Below are positions 48,226 to 60,212 of a stretch of 64,000 bases of DNA, piece by piece. The translations under genes and the position numbers were made by a program. The DNA is from Ananas comosus (taxonomy: Eukaryota; Streptophyta; Magnoliopsida; Poales; Bromeliaceae), in the NCBI RefSeq assembly GCF_001540865.1, contig NC_033622.1, positions 14,514,797 to 14,578,796 of the forward strand. The letters are read 5' to 3'. Position 1 is the first letter of the stretch. Each line of letters opens with the position of its first letter. The notes beneath the pieces are model-generated. The model did no database searches, was not told the origin of the DNA, and saw nothing but the letters and a program-made list of their open reading frames with translations.

Positions 48226-48228
<3 letters not shown>

Positions 48229-49792
48229 TTTCTAAGTTTATGATAAATATATAGGCTAAAACTTGAGTACTAATTACCAAGAATTAGGCAAAATTTCTGA
48301 TGATTGTATTTTGATAGTCATACACTAACATTTTGATTATAAAAAAATTTGACGCGTGTTCGAAAAAAAAAATAATAATTACAATAAATTTATTATTGAT
48401 AACTTTTTAAATCGAAAAAATAAATTGGGCCAAAGTGGCATGTGAGTGTGAGATTATTGATTTACATTTATTTCTTAATTACTTCCAATTTGATGACGCG
48501 ATGGACCGAGGCTCCATTCACCGAATCACACAATTGCACCTACTCGTTAATTGCATTTGACCCCCCAAATAGAAAGTTTTTTTTTTTCCAAAAAAAAGGA
48601 AAAGGTGACACAGAGAAATGCATGCACCAACTAAATTTAGATTTAGAGTAGGGATTGAATGCATCTCGTTCCCTTTTGAATTCAAATTATTTCTTTTTGT
48701 GTAAAAAAAAGAAAAAGAAAAAGAAAAAGGGTCACATAGAGATATGCATGCACCAATTAGATTTAGATTCAGAGTAGGGATTGAATGCATCTTGTTCCCT
48801 TTTGAATTCAAATTATTTCTTTATTCACTCATTTATTTATTTTTGATAGAAATAGCAACATTTGATCAATGATCAGTACAGTATCCAAACGCTAAAATTT
48901 TTTACAAATCCCATTAAGAGGTTTTGACCAACAGAGAAAAAAAAAATAAAAGAAAAGCAAAAGTGATTGAGAAGATTTTTAAAAATAAGTGCATTTTGAT
49001 ATTATTCCTTATCTCGAACTTCTTTTTTGAATTCCCGCGTGTGACAAAAAAAAATTAGGACTAAAATTTTATTTTATTTTTATTTGGAAATTTTATGTTA
49101 GCGATTTTTTAGACCTTTAGGATTTTTCTAGGACAAATAAATCCCTAAAAATCAGGAATGTGATTTTGAAAGTTCTAAATTAATATTAGAGATATTTGTA
49201 TTAAAAAAATCGCTAAAATCTTGGGATTTGATTTAGAGTATGATTTGAAATTTTATTTTATTGTAAATAGGATCCTAAACTTATTGTATAAAGAGATTTT
49301 AGAATTTATTAAGTTTTTTCTTAATTTCGCTCTCGAAAGAGATTGGTTAATCCTTTTTCCATCATTATGCTTCTTCCCTCTCAATGCCGTTTAGTTCTGC
49401 GTCACGCTCTCTTTTTCTTTTTCCCAACTATTAATTTTGTTTACCTATAATGGTTAGGTTTATGCGTCACAGTCTCCTTTTCCTTTACCCAACTATTAAT
49501 TTTGCTTACCCATAATGGTTTGGTTTATGCTGGAGAAAAGAAAAGAATAGAATAACTTTGTTAAGAAGGATATCAAAAATGGTTGTAAAAGAAACAAAAG
49601 TGTATTACTTAAAATGAAGAGTTTTCAACAATTCTTAATTAGCTTTTATATCATCTTATGCTGTAACACTAGAAGAAAATTCCATTATAAGAATATTTTG
49701 TGGCGATGTTTGGAAAAACATTCCTCAAGTGTTCCCACTATGTAACAAATAAATCATCAAGATGTTTTCAACTTTATTTATTGTATCATTGA
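48226..49792. other. Intergenic, AT-rich with two imperfect tandem duplications
   Basis: No gene. Two tandem pairs can be seen: about 48597-48695 with 48723-48825 (period about 126 bp, sharing TGCATGCACCAA and the block around GTAGGGATTGAATGCATC), and about 49398-49528 (period about 65 bp, sharing CCCAACTATTAATTTTG). Both are diverged by several substitutions. Confidence 0.6.
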
Positions 49793-51010
49793 TCGTCTCT
49801 AACGCAAATGGTAAAAGGCTTGATAGTTGGTACCTGAGGTCTCAAGTTCGAATTCTAGTTGATTTACATTTTCGGCTAAATTCATTTTTAAATAAGGACC
49901 TGTTTGGATGCACAGTAAAAAATCTCTACAAAATTTATAAACTGCAGTTTTGGTCTAGATAAAATAGAGAATCTTGCAACTCTAAAAAATTCCACGGATT
50001 CAATTTTTAAACTGTTTGGATATGTATTATGCAATTTCACAGGATTTTTCTAAAATTTAAAATTAAAAGTTAAAATTTAAAATTTAAAATTTCAAAAAAA
50101 ATTTAAAATATAAAATTTGATATGTGAAATGTGAAATTTTGAATTTTAAATTTTTAAATTTGAAATTTAAAAATTTTAAATTTTTAAATTTGAAATTTAA
50201 AAATTTAAAATTTAAAATATAAAAATCTAAATTTAATTTTTAAAATTTTAAATTTAAAATTTTAAAATAAAAAATTTTAATTTTTAATTTTTAAATTTGA
50301 AATTTAGAATTTTAAATTTTAAAAATAAATTTAAAATTTAAAGTTTAAAAAATAAATTTAAAATTTAAAGTTTAAAATTTGAAATTTGAACTATGAGATT
50401 TGAGATTTGAAATTTAAAATTAAAATTTGAAATTTAAAATCTATGTTGAAATTTAAAATTTTAAAATAAAAAATTTGAAATTTAAAATTTAAAATTTGAA
50501 ATTTAAAATTTAAAGTTTAAAAAATAAATTTAAAATTTAAAGTTTAAAATTTGAAATTTGAACTATGAGATTTGAAATTTGAAATTTAAAATTTAAAATT
50601 TAAAATTTGACATTTGAAATTTAAATTTTAATTTTAAAATTTAAACTTTGAAATTTAAAATTAAAATTTGAAATTTAAAATCTATGTTGAAATTTAAAAT
50701 CTATATTGAAATTTTAAATTTTATGTTGAAATTTAAAAGTTGTAATTAACTTGATGTATTTTTTTGAATAAGGGAGTTCAAAAATGGTGAAATTTTTTAC
50801 TCCATATTTTGGAGTATAGTTTAACAATATACTCCAAAAATTACATTACTTTTTTTCCTCCCAAACGCTTCATAGGATATTTTTCCTACCGCCGTAGCAT
50901 AGTTTAACTATGCTACGTTTTCAAGAGTATCCAAACGGGACCTAAATGAAATAAACGAAGCGAGTAACATATTTACCTATCTCTCTCTCGCTCTCAAAAA
51001 AAAAAAAGAA
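49793..51010 (+). mobile_element. tRNA-derived SINE, copy E, split by a DNA transposon
   Basis: Left half 49793-49893 carries the head (CTCTAACGCAAATGGTAAAAGG) and the B-box-like AAGTTCGAATTCTAG. The right half, 50943-51010, continues AAATGAAATAAACGAAGCG, CTATCTCTCTC and poly-A. Joined, they match the other copies. The inserted DNA is at 49894-50942, with TAAAT at both junctions. Confidence 0.82.
49896..50942. mobile_element. DNA transposon (MITE-like) with a 700-bp A/T array, nested in a SINE
   Basis: Ends GGACCTGTTTGGATGC and, reversed, GGTCCCGTTTGGATAC form a 16-base inverted repeat with three mismatches, of the hAT/Tourist-like TTTGGAT type. The target repeats TAAAT at 49889-49893 and 50943-50947. 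The interior from about 50045 to 50740 is made almost wholly of AAATTT/AAAATTT words without G or C for long stretches. A higher-order duplication of about 172 bp is marked by GAACTATGAGATTTG at about 50388 and 50560. No coding capacity. Confidence 0.75.
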
Positions 51011-51783
51011 AAAAAGAGCATGGAATAGGTGTTGGTACATATATGACGGTTTTTTTTTTACTAAGGGACGTTTTTTGTTATGGTGGTAGACTAATTTGAA
51101 AAGCTTTTAAGCACCATTAATTGCTGGAAAAAAAAAAAAAAACATCTTTAAATTTTAATTTTCTTGTAGGGTGGTAAGTGTAGAATCTGTGAATAATAAA
51201 AATGTTTTATTTAGTTATTGGGCAACTACTGCTTTGACCGAATCTGATGTTATTATATCCGTTCTATGATTAATAAACACTAGTTTATTTATAGTTTATT
51301 ATTCTGTAATATTGGAGCATATATTGCTATATTAAAGCTTCAACAAGTATATATAAAAATAAAAGGGCGAAGCAAACGCTTTACATTATATGATTTTAGG
51401 GTCAAGCCATATCAAAGAGCCTCTTTGTGGAGAAATTATTACATGCACTATTGCGCACCACACACCACCTCGATCCCCTAAATCATCTAGGGTGGAAAAT
51501 CATAATTTAAATGAAATTCAACTTATAAATTTAAAATTTCATTCGCTTCAAATAAATTTTGACATATGCAATTTTACGTTCATAATTAATTTAGCTATTA
51601 TAAACCATATCTAAGAGATTCCATCGGTACTTTAATGTTATCCTTTTTTAACTCGTGGACCTTGTTTTATTCCTCCCTCCACCTAGTAGTTTATACAATA
51701 GAGGGGATTTGCATTATATATAGTATCCATTTAGTGCTTCATTGTGCACAACCTCCCCATTTCTCCTCGCCTCTCTTGGAGCC
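51011..51783. promoter_or_regulatory. Upstream region of the CYP735A gene
   Basis: AT-rich promoter region. TATATATAG at 51715-51723 lies 61-69 bp before the start codon and is a good TATA box candidate. The translated frames here have no family character. Confidence 0.55.
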
Positions 51784-54470
51784 ATGGAGAGTGTAGTACA
51801 ACTATGCTCTACCTTAGCCCTTCTCCTTTTCTTGTTCTTCTTATTGAAGGCTACGTGGGTCACAGTCACCTGCTACTATGTAACACCCATGCGTATTCGG
51901 AGATTCATGGCGAAGCAAGGGGTTTACGGCCCGAGGCCGCGGTTTCTCGTGGGCAATCTCAAGGACGTCGCCGCCCTCGTCGCGAAGGCCACCGCCGCGG
52001 ACATGGAGAGCATCAGCCACGACATTGTCGGCCGCCTCATGCCCCATTACGCCCTCTGGTCCAAAATCTACGGTAAGAGAGGGAGAGAGCGACTTACAGC
52101 AGGATGATTTTCTGTGCAGTTCATTAATGCGCGTATAAAAGAAAAGAAAAACGGAAATGATACTATAAATTGATTATTGTAGGTAAGAGGTTTATATACT
52201 GGTACGGGAGCGAGCCGCGGCTGTGCCTGACGGAGACCGACACGATCAAGGAGCTGCTGTCGTCGAGATTCGTGCAGCTCACGGGGAAGTCGTGGCTGCA
52301 GCGGCAGGGGTCGAAGCACTTCATCGGCCAGGGCCTGCTGATGGCCAACGGCGCCAACTGGTTCCACCAGCGTCACGTCGTGGCCCCGGCCTTCATGGCC
52401 GATAAGCTCAAAGTACATACATACATACATACATACATATACATATATACACATATACATATACACGTACATGTACACGTACACGTACATGCGCATTACA
52501 AACAAAGAAAGAAAAGGCGAATGGAAGGTAGGTACCGCCGGAATGACGTTTGATATTTTACCCCATGGCAGGGCCATGTTGGGTACATGGTGGAGTGCAC
52601 TAAGCAGGCGATCAAGTCGCTCCGCGAAGCGATGGAGTCGCGGGGCGACAGCGAGGTGGAGATCGGGGGCTACCTGACCCGGCTGACGGGGGACATCATA
52701 GCGCGGACGGAGTTCGACAGCAGCTACGAGACCGGGAGGCAGATCTTCCACCTCCTGGAGCGGCTGCAACGCCTCACCGCGCAGTCGAGCCGCTATCTGT
52801 GGATACCCGGCAGCCGGTGAGCCACATATTCGACTTCAGTTGTATCCCTTTCAATTCATTTCCTTGTAATTTATTCTCCACATCTCTGGCGTGCCCAACG
52901 CTGTCGGTCAGTTTCGGACACAGTTTGGATTCCCACAACTGGCTCGGGATTATCTTATAAATTAATTACAATTTAGTTTAGTTTAATTTAATTAAATATC
53001 CATTTGTTATTGTTTTTTTTTTTAGAAAAAAAAAATCTTATTAGTAATTTTATATTCGCCAGGTTCTTTCCGAGCAAGTACAAGAGAGAGATTAGGAAGC
53101 TGAAAAGAGAGGTAGAGGGATTGTTGATGGGAATAATACAGAGCAGAAAAGAGTGGGCAGAGGTAGGGAGGACGTCATCGTACGGGAAAGGGCTTCTGGG
53201 GATGCTTCTCGCGGAGACGCAGAAGCATAAGCAAAAGCAGAAGCAGGGCCAAAATAAGGACCAGGACGGGTTGGGTTACAGTCTGCAGCTGGTGATGGAT
53301 GAGTGTAAGACGTTCTTTTTCGCGGGCCACGAGACGTCCGCGCTGCTGCTGACGTGGACGGTGATGCTGCTCGCGACGAATCCGATGTGGCAGGAGAGGG
53401 CCCGCGCAGAGGTGGCGCAGGTCTGCGGCGGCGATCCCCCCTCCGCCGACCAGCTCCCCAGGCTCAATCTGGTAATTAAATTTAATCTAAGTAATTAATT
53501 AGCATTTTAAATATGTTTAATAAGGGGTTATAGTAATAAAATAACCTAATTTAAGGAAACACATTTAGTTTCAAAAAACTTTAACTCAATTTAAAACGTA
53601 CCCTCTCTCCTTTTCTTTTTATCTAGCATTCTCTGGGTACAGAGTATTTTCTATACACTTTTCACTTAAACACTTTTATATTTCAACTTTTACGAGTATT
53701 CGCTTTCCTCCCAAAACCCGAAATTGACCTAATATTTTAGAAAAATAAGTATTTTAATCTTTCATGCGTAAAGCAAGTTACTTATTCTATATATTTACAC
53801 TTCAAACAAGCCTAAAAGATGGTTTCCTAAAAAGTCATATTTTTTATGATTATGAGAAATTAAAGTATAATATATGCAAAGGTTGTACAGAGACTAATTA
53901 AGATGTTTAAGTAAAAAAGATACAAATTAAGTCGAAACTTCCAAATACAGAAACTACCAGTACATTTTAGCTACTCTAAACTTATAGATGCAAAGGAAAA
54001 AGCTTTGGATTAGTAATAAACAAAAGGAGAACTCTGCTGGAATAAAGGTAAGAATTTTTTTTTTTTTTTTGAGAGGAATAAAGGTAAGAATTTTAGTTGC
54101 CCAATTTGGTATAGAATCCACTCTATATATCAACTTATAAATCAAACTCCAGTTACACTTTTATGGAAATTAATGTTGTTAAAGTTAAGCATGTTGCAAT
54201 CACATATATAACTCATTAAACAACGCCTTTTAACAAAAGGAACTCATTGCAAATGATGTAAAAGAAACTTGCAAAAAATTTTTTTTTCTTAATCTTATAT
54301 TGGCTCTTCTTACTAATTACGTGCCACGTAAGTGTTACTTGCTTAAGTGTAATGTTATTTTTAATGAGTAACTCCAATAGTCAATCGGAAGCAATCTCAA
54401 AGTGGTTAAATATTAGAGTCTAATCACTGAGTGATAATAAAATTGGACTACACCAATATGGAGATATTTA

Positions 54471-54523
<53 letters not shown>

Positions 54524-55187
54524 ATATTAGGGGCACCAAAGTGACTGATGACTTTGAATACACCAATTCTCCAAAAAGAGTTGGCTAAAAGGAACCATTA
54601 GTAAAATGGACCCTCGTGCAACTTAATATATTTATCATATGGTACAAATTAATGATCAAATTATTGACATAGTGTGTATCAAAAGTTAATTTTGTAGAAT
54701 TATAATTGTACTTCTTGTACAAGATCAACTAAACTAATGTCCCCATTTTCTTTTCTTTTTGCAGCTGCATATGATAATTAATGAGTCATTGAGGTTGTAC
54801 CCTCCCGCGACGCTTCTACCTCGAATGGCATTCGAAGACATAAAGCTCGGAGACCTCCACATTCCCAAGGGCTTATCTGTTTGGATTCCGGTGCTCGCGA
54901 TACACCACGACGAGGAGATTTGGGGGAAGGACGTGCACGAATTCAACCCCGAGAGGTTCGCGGGGCGATCGTTTGCCCTTACTCGCAACTTCTTGCCCTT
55001 TGCTTCTGGCCCGCGTAACTGCGTGGGCCAGGCCTACGCTATGATGGAAGCCAAGATCATTCTCGCAATGCTTCTCTCTAACTTTAGCTTCACCATATCG
55101 AAGAACTATCGGCACGCCCCGATCAACGTCCTGACCCTCAAGCCGAAGTACGGGGTGCCGGTTTACTTGACACCTCTTAGGTCGTAG
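51784..55187 (+). CDS. CYP735A: Cytochrome P450 CYP735A, cytokinin trans-hydroxylase
   Basis: Hydroxylates isopentenyladenine nucleotides to make trans-zeatin-type cytokinins, at the endoplasmic reticulum. Exons 51784-52072, 52183-52412, 52572-52816, 53063-53471 and 54765-55187 give 531 residues. An N-terminal anchor helix (LALLLFLFFLLKATWVTV) is followed by the family blocks HDIVGRLMPHYALWSKIYGK, RLCLTETDTIKELL and GLLMANGANWFHQRH. The I-helix is FFFAGHETSALLL (342-346 AGHET) and the K-helix ESLRLYPPATLLPRMAFED has Glu398 and Arg401. The heme loop FASGPRNCVGQ carries Cys477. Across its length it matches Arabidopsis CYP735A1/A2 from memory more closely than other CYP72-clan families. A KHKQKQKQGQNKDQDG stretch in the variable loop before the I-helix is lysine/glutamine-rich. 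The first intron is short; the second holds an (ACAT)n microsatellite. Confidence 0.93.
52416..52492. repeat. (ACAT)n / (ACATGT)-type microsatellite in a CYP735A intron
   Basis: Tetranucleotide CATA units grade into ACGTACATGTACACGT-like words within the intron 52413-52571. The RY-alternating sequence could form Z-DNA or hairpins and is likely to vary in length between individuals. Confidence 0.8.
54470..54525. repeat. (TA)n(GA)n microsatellite in a CYP735A intron
   Basis: (TA)n grading into (GA)n in the long intron 53472-54764, followed by ATATTAGGGGCACCAAAGTG. The same TA-to-GA transition precedes the MITE at 47946, so this may mark a decayed relative of that element. Confidence 0.6.
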
Positions 55188-57099
55188 ATTCTTCGGGGAA
55201 ATTGGTTGTAAAACTCCAATTTTCCATGTTTTCATTTTCTCTTTTTGTCTTGTTTTCTTTTTTTCGGAATGAGCTTGAGAAGAATGAGACTGTTTCGCGG
55301 AGAGGAGCGTTACATATATAGCTCAAAATAGAGTGGACAAATCTTATAGTACTCCTTATATCAAAATGCATGGATTCTTCCACCTTTTATCAACTGTGTA
55401 ATCCTTTTTCTAAAGCATAAATTAATTTGTTCTAACACTAAAGTTTCAGTGTAGTTTCTCTTTGGTATATATCCAAACATTTCGATCTCTCTACGCTTCC
55501 TTGTAATTTTGTCCTTTCCATTGATTTCCTTGACTAACAAGTTGAACTTCTCATAAGGGTGATTGACCACATGTATACCTGATCAAATTTACTTAAACAA
55601 CTTGATCAAAAGGATATAAATTTTTAACACATTTGCAAATTAAAATAAAGAAATATTAGTTTGTAACAACCAAAAGGTTTGTGGACTCAAAAAGTTTATA
55701 CCACCTAAAAGGTTAGGAAGTAGTGCAATGCACCTTTTTATAGCACATAGCCTTAGTTATAAAGCAAAGATATAGATAGATAACAAAAGATATAGATAAC
55801 AAAAGGAGCAGTAGCAAAGTGCTTCTCCAGTGACATTACTGCAACACATTTACAGTTGTAAAGCAAGGTAATAAAACATTAATCCAAGGGACCTTTTGAA
55901 CCACACCACAAATAAGACCACTCTAGAGTACGAAAACCATGGGTGCGAATTTAATTTTTGCTTCTCGCGAAAAGCTTGAGCATTCAGCTTAGGAGCTGTA
56001 AAGGTTTGCGCGCCCATCGCTTTCGAAGAAGGCATCGACCGCGAAAAGAAAATTCGTTCGCAATGTTCACGCGGAACCTTAGTTGTGCAACCATGATGAA
56101 AAATAAGTTTATAAAAAGATTAATATAATTAGAGGTGTACATTAAGGCGCTAGAGACCGAGATTAGTGTCGATTTTAATAACATAATCGAGGCATTAAAA
56201 GCTTTGACAGGAACCCTATCTCCATTAGTTTGTTTATGTATAAAAATTTAACACTTAGTAGACCACTATAGATGAATTTATTCTTCAACCCCACTCTAAT
56301 TAGCTTTTGCATTAGCACGTGTATTCGTCGATTATGATAAAGCTACTAAGGTACTGGATCCAATTAGCTTTTCTCGTGGGGGATTGGTGGACTTTGAAAG
56401 TGCTTAAGTGGTTGAGTATTTTATTATTTATCATTATGGTTGTTTTATCGCACAAAGCTAAGTGTAGTTAGCGACAGAGAAGAGTGGATAAGGCACACAA
56501 GTGTTCAGAAAACATGATTAAGTAAATTAAGCCTCAGTTGATAATTGGTGTCATTTAGCTAAGTATTTTTCTTTATCGTCAAGCACTCTACTGATATACG
56601 TCGATCAGTTACATAAAATTTGTCTTATTGCGAAAGAGAACAATAATACTGAACGAGAAAAAAGCCTGAAACTTTTTTAACTGTTTTAGATGTGATGTGA
56701 CACCGACAATTTAATATACTCCACTCGCGGTGATGTATCTCAAATCTAGACACAGTAATTACTACAGAGTACAACAAGGAAATATAACTTCTTTTTTTTT
56801 TTTTTTTGAATGAAATGACAAAAGTATAACTCCACATATACAACCCTTTTAAGCCTTATTTGAAAATATTTTTTCAACAACAGCTGCTTAAATGATTTAA
56901 AGTTCTAGAAAATCCTAAAAACTTTAGAATCCACTCATTCAATAATCCAAAGCTATGGCAAAATGCTTTTTTGGACCAAAAAAGATGCTTTTTTGACATG
57001 ATGATTTTTTTGACAAAAAAAAAAGTTTTACTACAATTTTGTACCACGTTGAGGTCTAAAGTGCTTTGATTGTTATTACTATTTTAGAGCTCTAATGTT
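55188..57099. other. Intergenic DNA downstream of CYP735A
   Basis: Begins with the P450 3' untranslated region. A slightly GC-richer patch at about 55920-56090 lies in AT-rich sequence and has a 61-codon minus-strand frame with no recognised family. The rest is AT-rich with short poly-T runs. No gene supported. Confidence 0.45.
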
Positions 57100-57271
57100 T
57101 TTTTTTTTTTTTTTTTTTGAGAGAGAGATAGGCAGCACGCTACCCGCTTCGTTTATTTCATTCAGAAATAAACTTAGCTGAAAATGTAAATCAACTAGGA
57201 TTCGAACTTGAGTCTCGGATACCAACCACCAAATCCTCTGCCACTTGCACGCTACCCGCTTCGTTTATTTC
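57100..57271 (-). mobile_element. tRNA-derived SINE, copy F, chimeric, perfect target duplication
   Basis: Poly-T tail at 57100-57118, then GATAGGCAGCACGCTACCCG, the body and the B-box-like region. Near the head, right after GCCACTTGCA, the copy switches to CGCTACCCGCTTCGTTTATT, a second copy of its own tail-side segment, in place of the usual head. It is flanked by a perfect 19-bp duplication (ATTTTAGAGCTCTAATGTT at 57081-57099 and 57272-57290). Confidence 0.9.
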
Positions 57272-57549
57272 ATTTTAGAGCTCTAATGTTAGAGCAACTA
57301 TTTTGAGAAAATTAGGGTTTACTCGGTCAAAAGTTAGAGAAAACTAGAGGTTCCTTCAGCTGTGAAAAAAATTAAAGGAGCCTATTTTCATATAAAACTC
57401 ATGATCTAATTAAGAGAAACAGGGTTAGAGTTTCCAATTGGTGGAGTTTGATTACATTAGGTTTAGGTATTTAGGAACTCTTATTGTTTCAAGCCAAACG
57501 CTAATTTTTATTGTTTTTATAGTCTTTAAATTGTCTTTTTATTGCTTCG

Positions 57550-57702
57550 ATTTTTTTTTTTTGAGAGAGAGATCGTGCTAACTGCTTCGTTTATTTCATT
57601 TAGAAATAAATTTATGTGAAAATATGAATCAGCTCGGATTCGAACTTGGGACTTCGAATATCAATCACCAAATCCGTTGCCACTTGCACCAGGGACGGTC
57701 GG
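57550..57702 (-). mobile_element. tRNA-derived SINE, copy G
   Basis: Poly-T tail at 57550-57562, ending at the head motif CCAGGGACGGTCGG. The flanks TTGCTTCGATT (57542) and TTGCTTTGATT (57703) are an 11-base target duplication with one mismatch. It lies about 260 bp from the chimeric copy F. Confidence 0.85.
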
Positions 57703-58112
57703 TTGCTTTGATTATTGTTACAAGCTTTCTTCAATTTGAAGCCAAAGATGAAATTTAAGTAAGTTTGTTTGTTATTCGAGTATCCTCGAGTACTGCATGG
57801 GATAACTTAAAAGCTAAAAAAGTTGTCGTCCCGGGGGATGCGCCCCAAAGCCAAGCACAGTTGTGATGAATGATTGAATGGTAAATGCTTTGGGTCCTTT
57901 GTAAAGAGTTGCTTTCATATTGACGTATCTATACAGCATGCTAAATTATAAAGTACGAACATTTTTAAGTGCATCTACAATTTATAAAAGTGATACTCTG
58001 AAGAGAGACCTGTAACACATACTCCCATAAATATCTTCAGCACACGCATCAATTAATATCGTAGAACTTCAATTGTTGAACACTCGCTGTTCTTATTTGC
58101 TTTCGAATATAA

Positions 58113-58165
<53 letters not shown>

Positions 58166-58988
58166 GCAGTTAGATTTATTTTTTAATTATTTTCACCCGT
58201 TTGATCATATTATTTAACCAACAACCCATTCAATCCGGAGGACCACTATTATCCTAACCGCACATTTATTTATCCAACGGTTGAAAACTTATAAGTACAA
58301 ATGATCGAGTTTATATTCATAAGAATATAATATTCCTAGCCTGCATATATATATATATATATAGTGTAAAAAAAAATCACATAAAATTGTGTATATATAT
58401 ATATCAACTTGGAGAAGTAGTGTACTCAAAATATTACAAGCATCTTTTTACGTGGGAACCTAAAGCATTCATCAAAGCAAAATCGTGGACATGCAATAAC
58501 TGGAACCAAGGAAAGATACTAAGAAACACTTGTGCTGTGTCATAACCCGGACAAGATAGAAAGTAAGTTGGAAGCATAGGTTCGCCATGTCTCGCCCTGC
58601 TTAATTTGCGCCAGCTAGCTTGAGAGCGAAAGGCTCTCGATCTCTCTCTCTCTCTCTTTCTCTCCCTCCTCCTCCTCTTTTCCCGTACATTTTAAGGTAC
58701 ATATTGCGCAAATTAATTGTACCTCGTTTCATCAGTGGAGGAGACCAACGAGTTCCATGCGTATATAGTAGCCCACTTAGATATATAAATTCACCATCAT
58801 CATGCATGATCAGTTGATTGATTGGTTTTGCGTCAATATGATGGTTCTTTGGACCAAACTCTAGATTTAATTAATTAATCCGTGAATTAATTGTAAATGT
58901 TAATTCTATTCTTGTTTTTAAGGTGTACTTAATTATATGCACATATCAGAAGATTCACTCAGATTTTGTTGATTAGTCCAGCAGACAA
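57703..58988. other. Intergenic, (CT)n and a MITE relic
   Basis: A (TC)n tract at 58114-58163 is followed by 58165-58340, where CCCGTTTGATCATATTATTT, AACCAACAACCCATTCAATCC and CCAACGGTTGAAAACTTATAAG correspond to blocks of the MITEs at 47946 and 59764. The relic lies between the (TC)n and a (TA)n tract at 58345-58364. A second CT tract lies at 58638-58665. No gene seen. Confidence 0.5.
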
Positions 58989-60212
58989 GGTTTAAAGTGG
59001 CACGGTACAGGAGGATCTCGGACCCCCCTCTGTGCCACGGCATGCAGCGCCGTGCCGGACGAGACAGAGCGGCACGGCGTAGCGTCCCACGGCACAATAT
59101 TGTATCGGCACTATGCTATTTTTTTTATTTTTTTATTTTTTTTATTTTTTTTTTGTTTTGTTCTTTGATATATCCAAAATATTTTGAGTACTTTACACAT
59201 TTTCAAAAACATTGCAAATCGAAAATTTATTTATTAGGTAAGTTAAAAAATTATGATTTAATTTTTTTTGCTTATCAATATATGGATAAAAGATTTGTTC
59301 GAACTCTCCGCTTCTACCAGAGATATCTATTTTTTCGCAAAGCGAAATTTTTGACGAATTAACAGAACAAAATCAAACTCAATAAATAAATTTTGAGTCA
59401 CACCAAATATGAAATTTTATTTTTGCGCTAAAAGAGTGAAAATAGTGATAAAATTAAAAGCTAAATTAAATCAATTAATACTTAAATTTATTTAATTTAT
59501 TTGTCATATAATTTATTGCTTAATTTTTTTTATAGATCTACTATTTTTTAAAAAATAATTAATTAAAAATAATTTTTTAAATAATTTTTTAAATTTTATT
59601 TTATAAAGAAAAGACCGTAATATGGTCAAAAGAAAAAGAAAAAAAAATAAAATGTCTTTACATTTTTAAAATTTTAACATATAAAAATTTCTATTCTGTA
59701 TAAGATATAATTGTATTTTACATATAGAAAAGCTTACAAATATATTGATTGATAAGTATAATAAGGAGTCCGGCTGCTATGCTATCGATAGCACCAAGCA
59801 CTTGGTGCTATCAAGTTTTCTGCCGTTAGATTAATCCCTTTGATTATTTTTACCCGTTAGATTATACTATTCAACCAACTACCCACTCAACTCTAGGGGA
59901 CCCACATCATCCTAACCGTATATTTCTCAATCCAAGGGCTAAAAATTCAATAGCACCAATAACTTGATACTATTGATAGTATTTCAGCCTAGTTCGTATA
60001 ATAAGTTATATATGTAGTAAATATTCATAATTATTTAATTAAATTTTTTAAAATAATATTATAAGAGTTTATTGAAATCAAAAAAACTGAAATAAGTCTG
60101 TGCCAAAGCGTGCCGGTACGCAAGCATACCATGTGTCGGCACGAAAGCGTGCCGGTACAGTACCGTACCAGGCAAATAGCGGCACGCCCCACTGCCACCG
60201 CATTTTAAACTT
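58989..60212. mobile_element. Candidate 1.2-kb transposon with GTTTAAA ends and a nested MITE
   Basis: The left edge GGTTTAAAGTGGCACGG and the right edge, reversed, GTTTAAAATGCGGTGGC are related. Next to both edges are GC-rich blocks full of GTGCC/GGCACG words (58996-59120 and 60100-60195), while the middle is very AT-rich. The MITE at 59764-59996 lies inside. GCAGA occurs just outside both edges (58981 and 60218) but could be chance. No transposase frame. Boundaries and class are uncertain. Confidence 0.5.
59764..59996. mobile_element. MITE with GAGTCCGGCT ends
   Basis: Left end GGAGTCCGGCTGCTATGCTA followed by ATAGCACCAAGCACTTGGTG. The right end, reversed, begins GAACTAGGCTGAAATACTAT, with ATAGTATCAAGTTATTGGTG behind it, an imperfect terminal inverted repeat of about 45 bp. 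Internal blocks CCCGTTAGATTATACTATTC and ACCCACATCATCCTAACCG match the copy at 47946. Confidence 0.75.

Noticed and set aside
55850..56184. Small minus-strand frames in a GC-richer patch
   Set aside because: Short, overlapping in different frames, no family; the patch is more likely a repeat relic.
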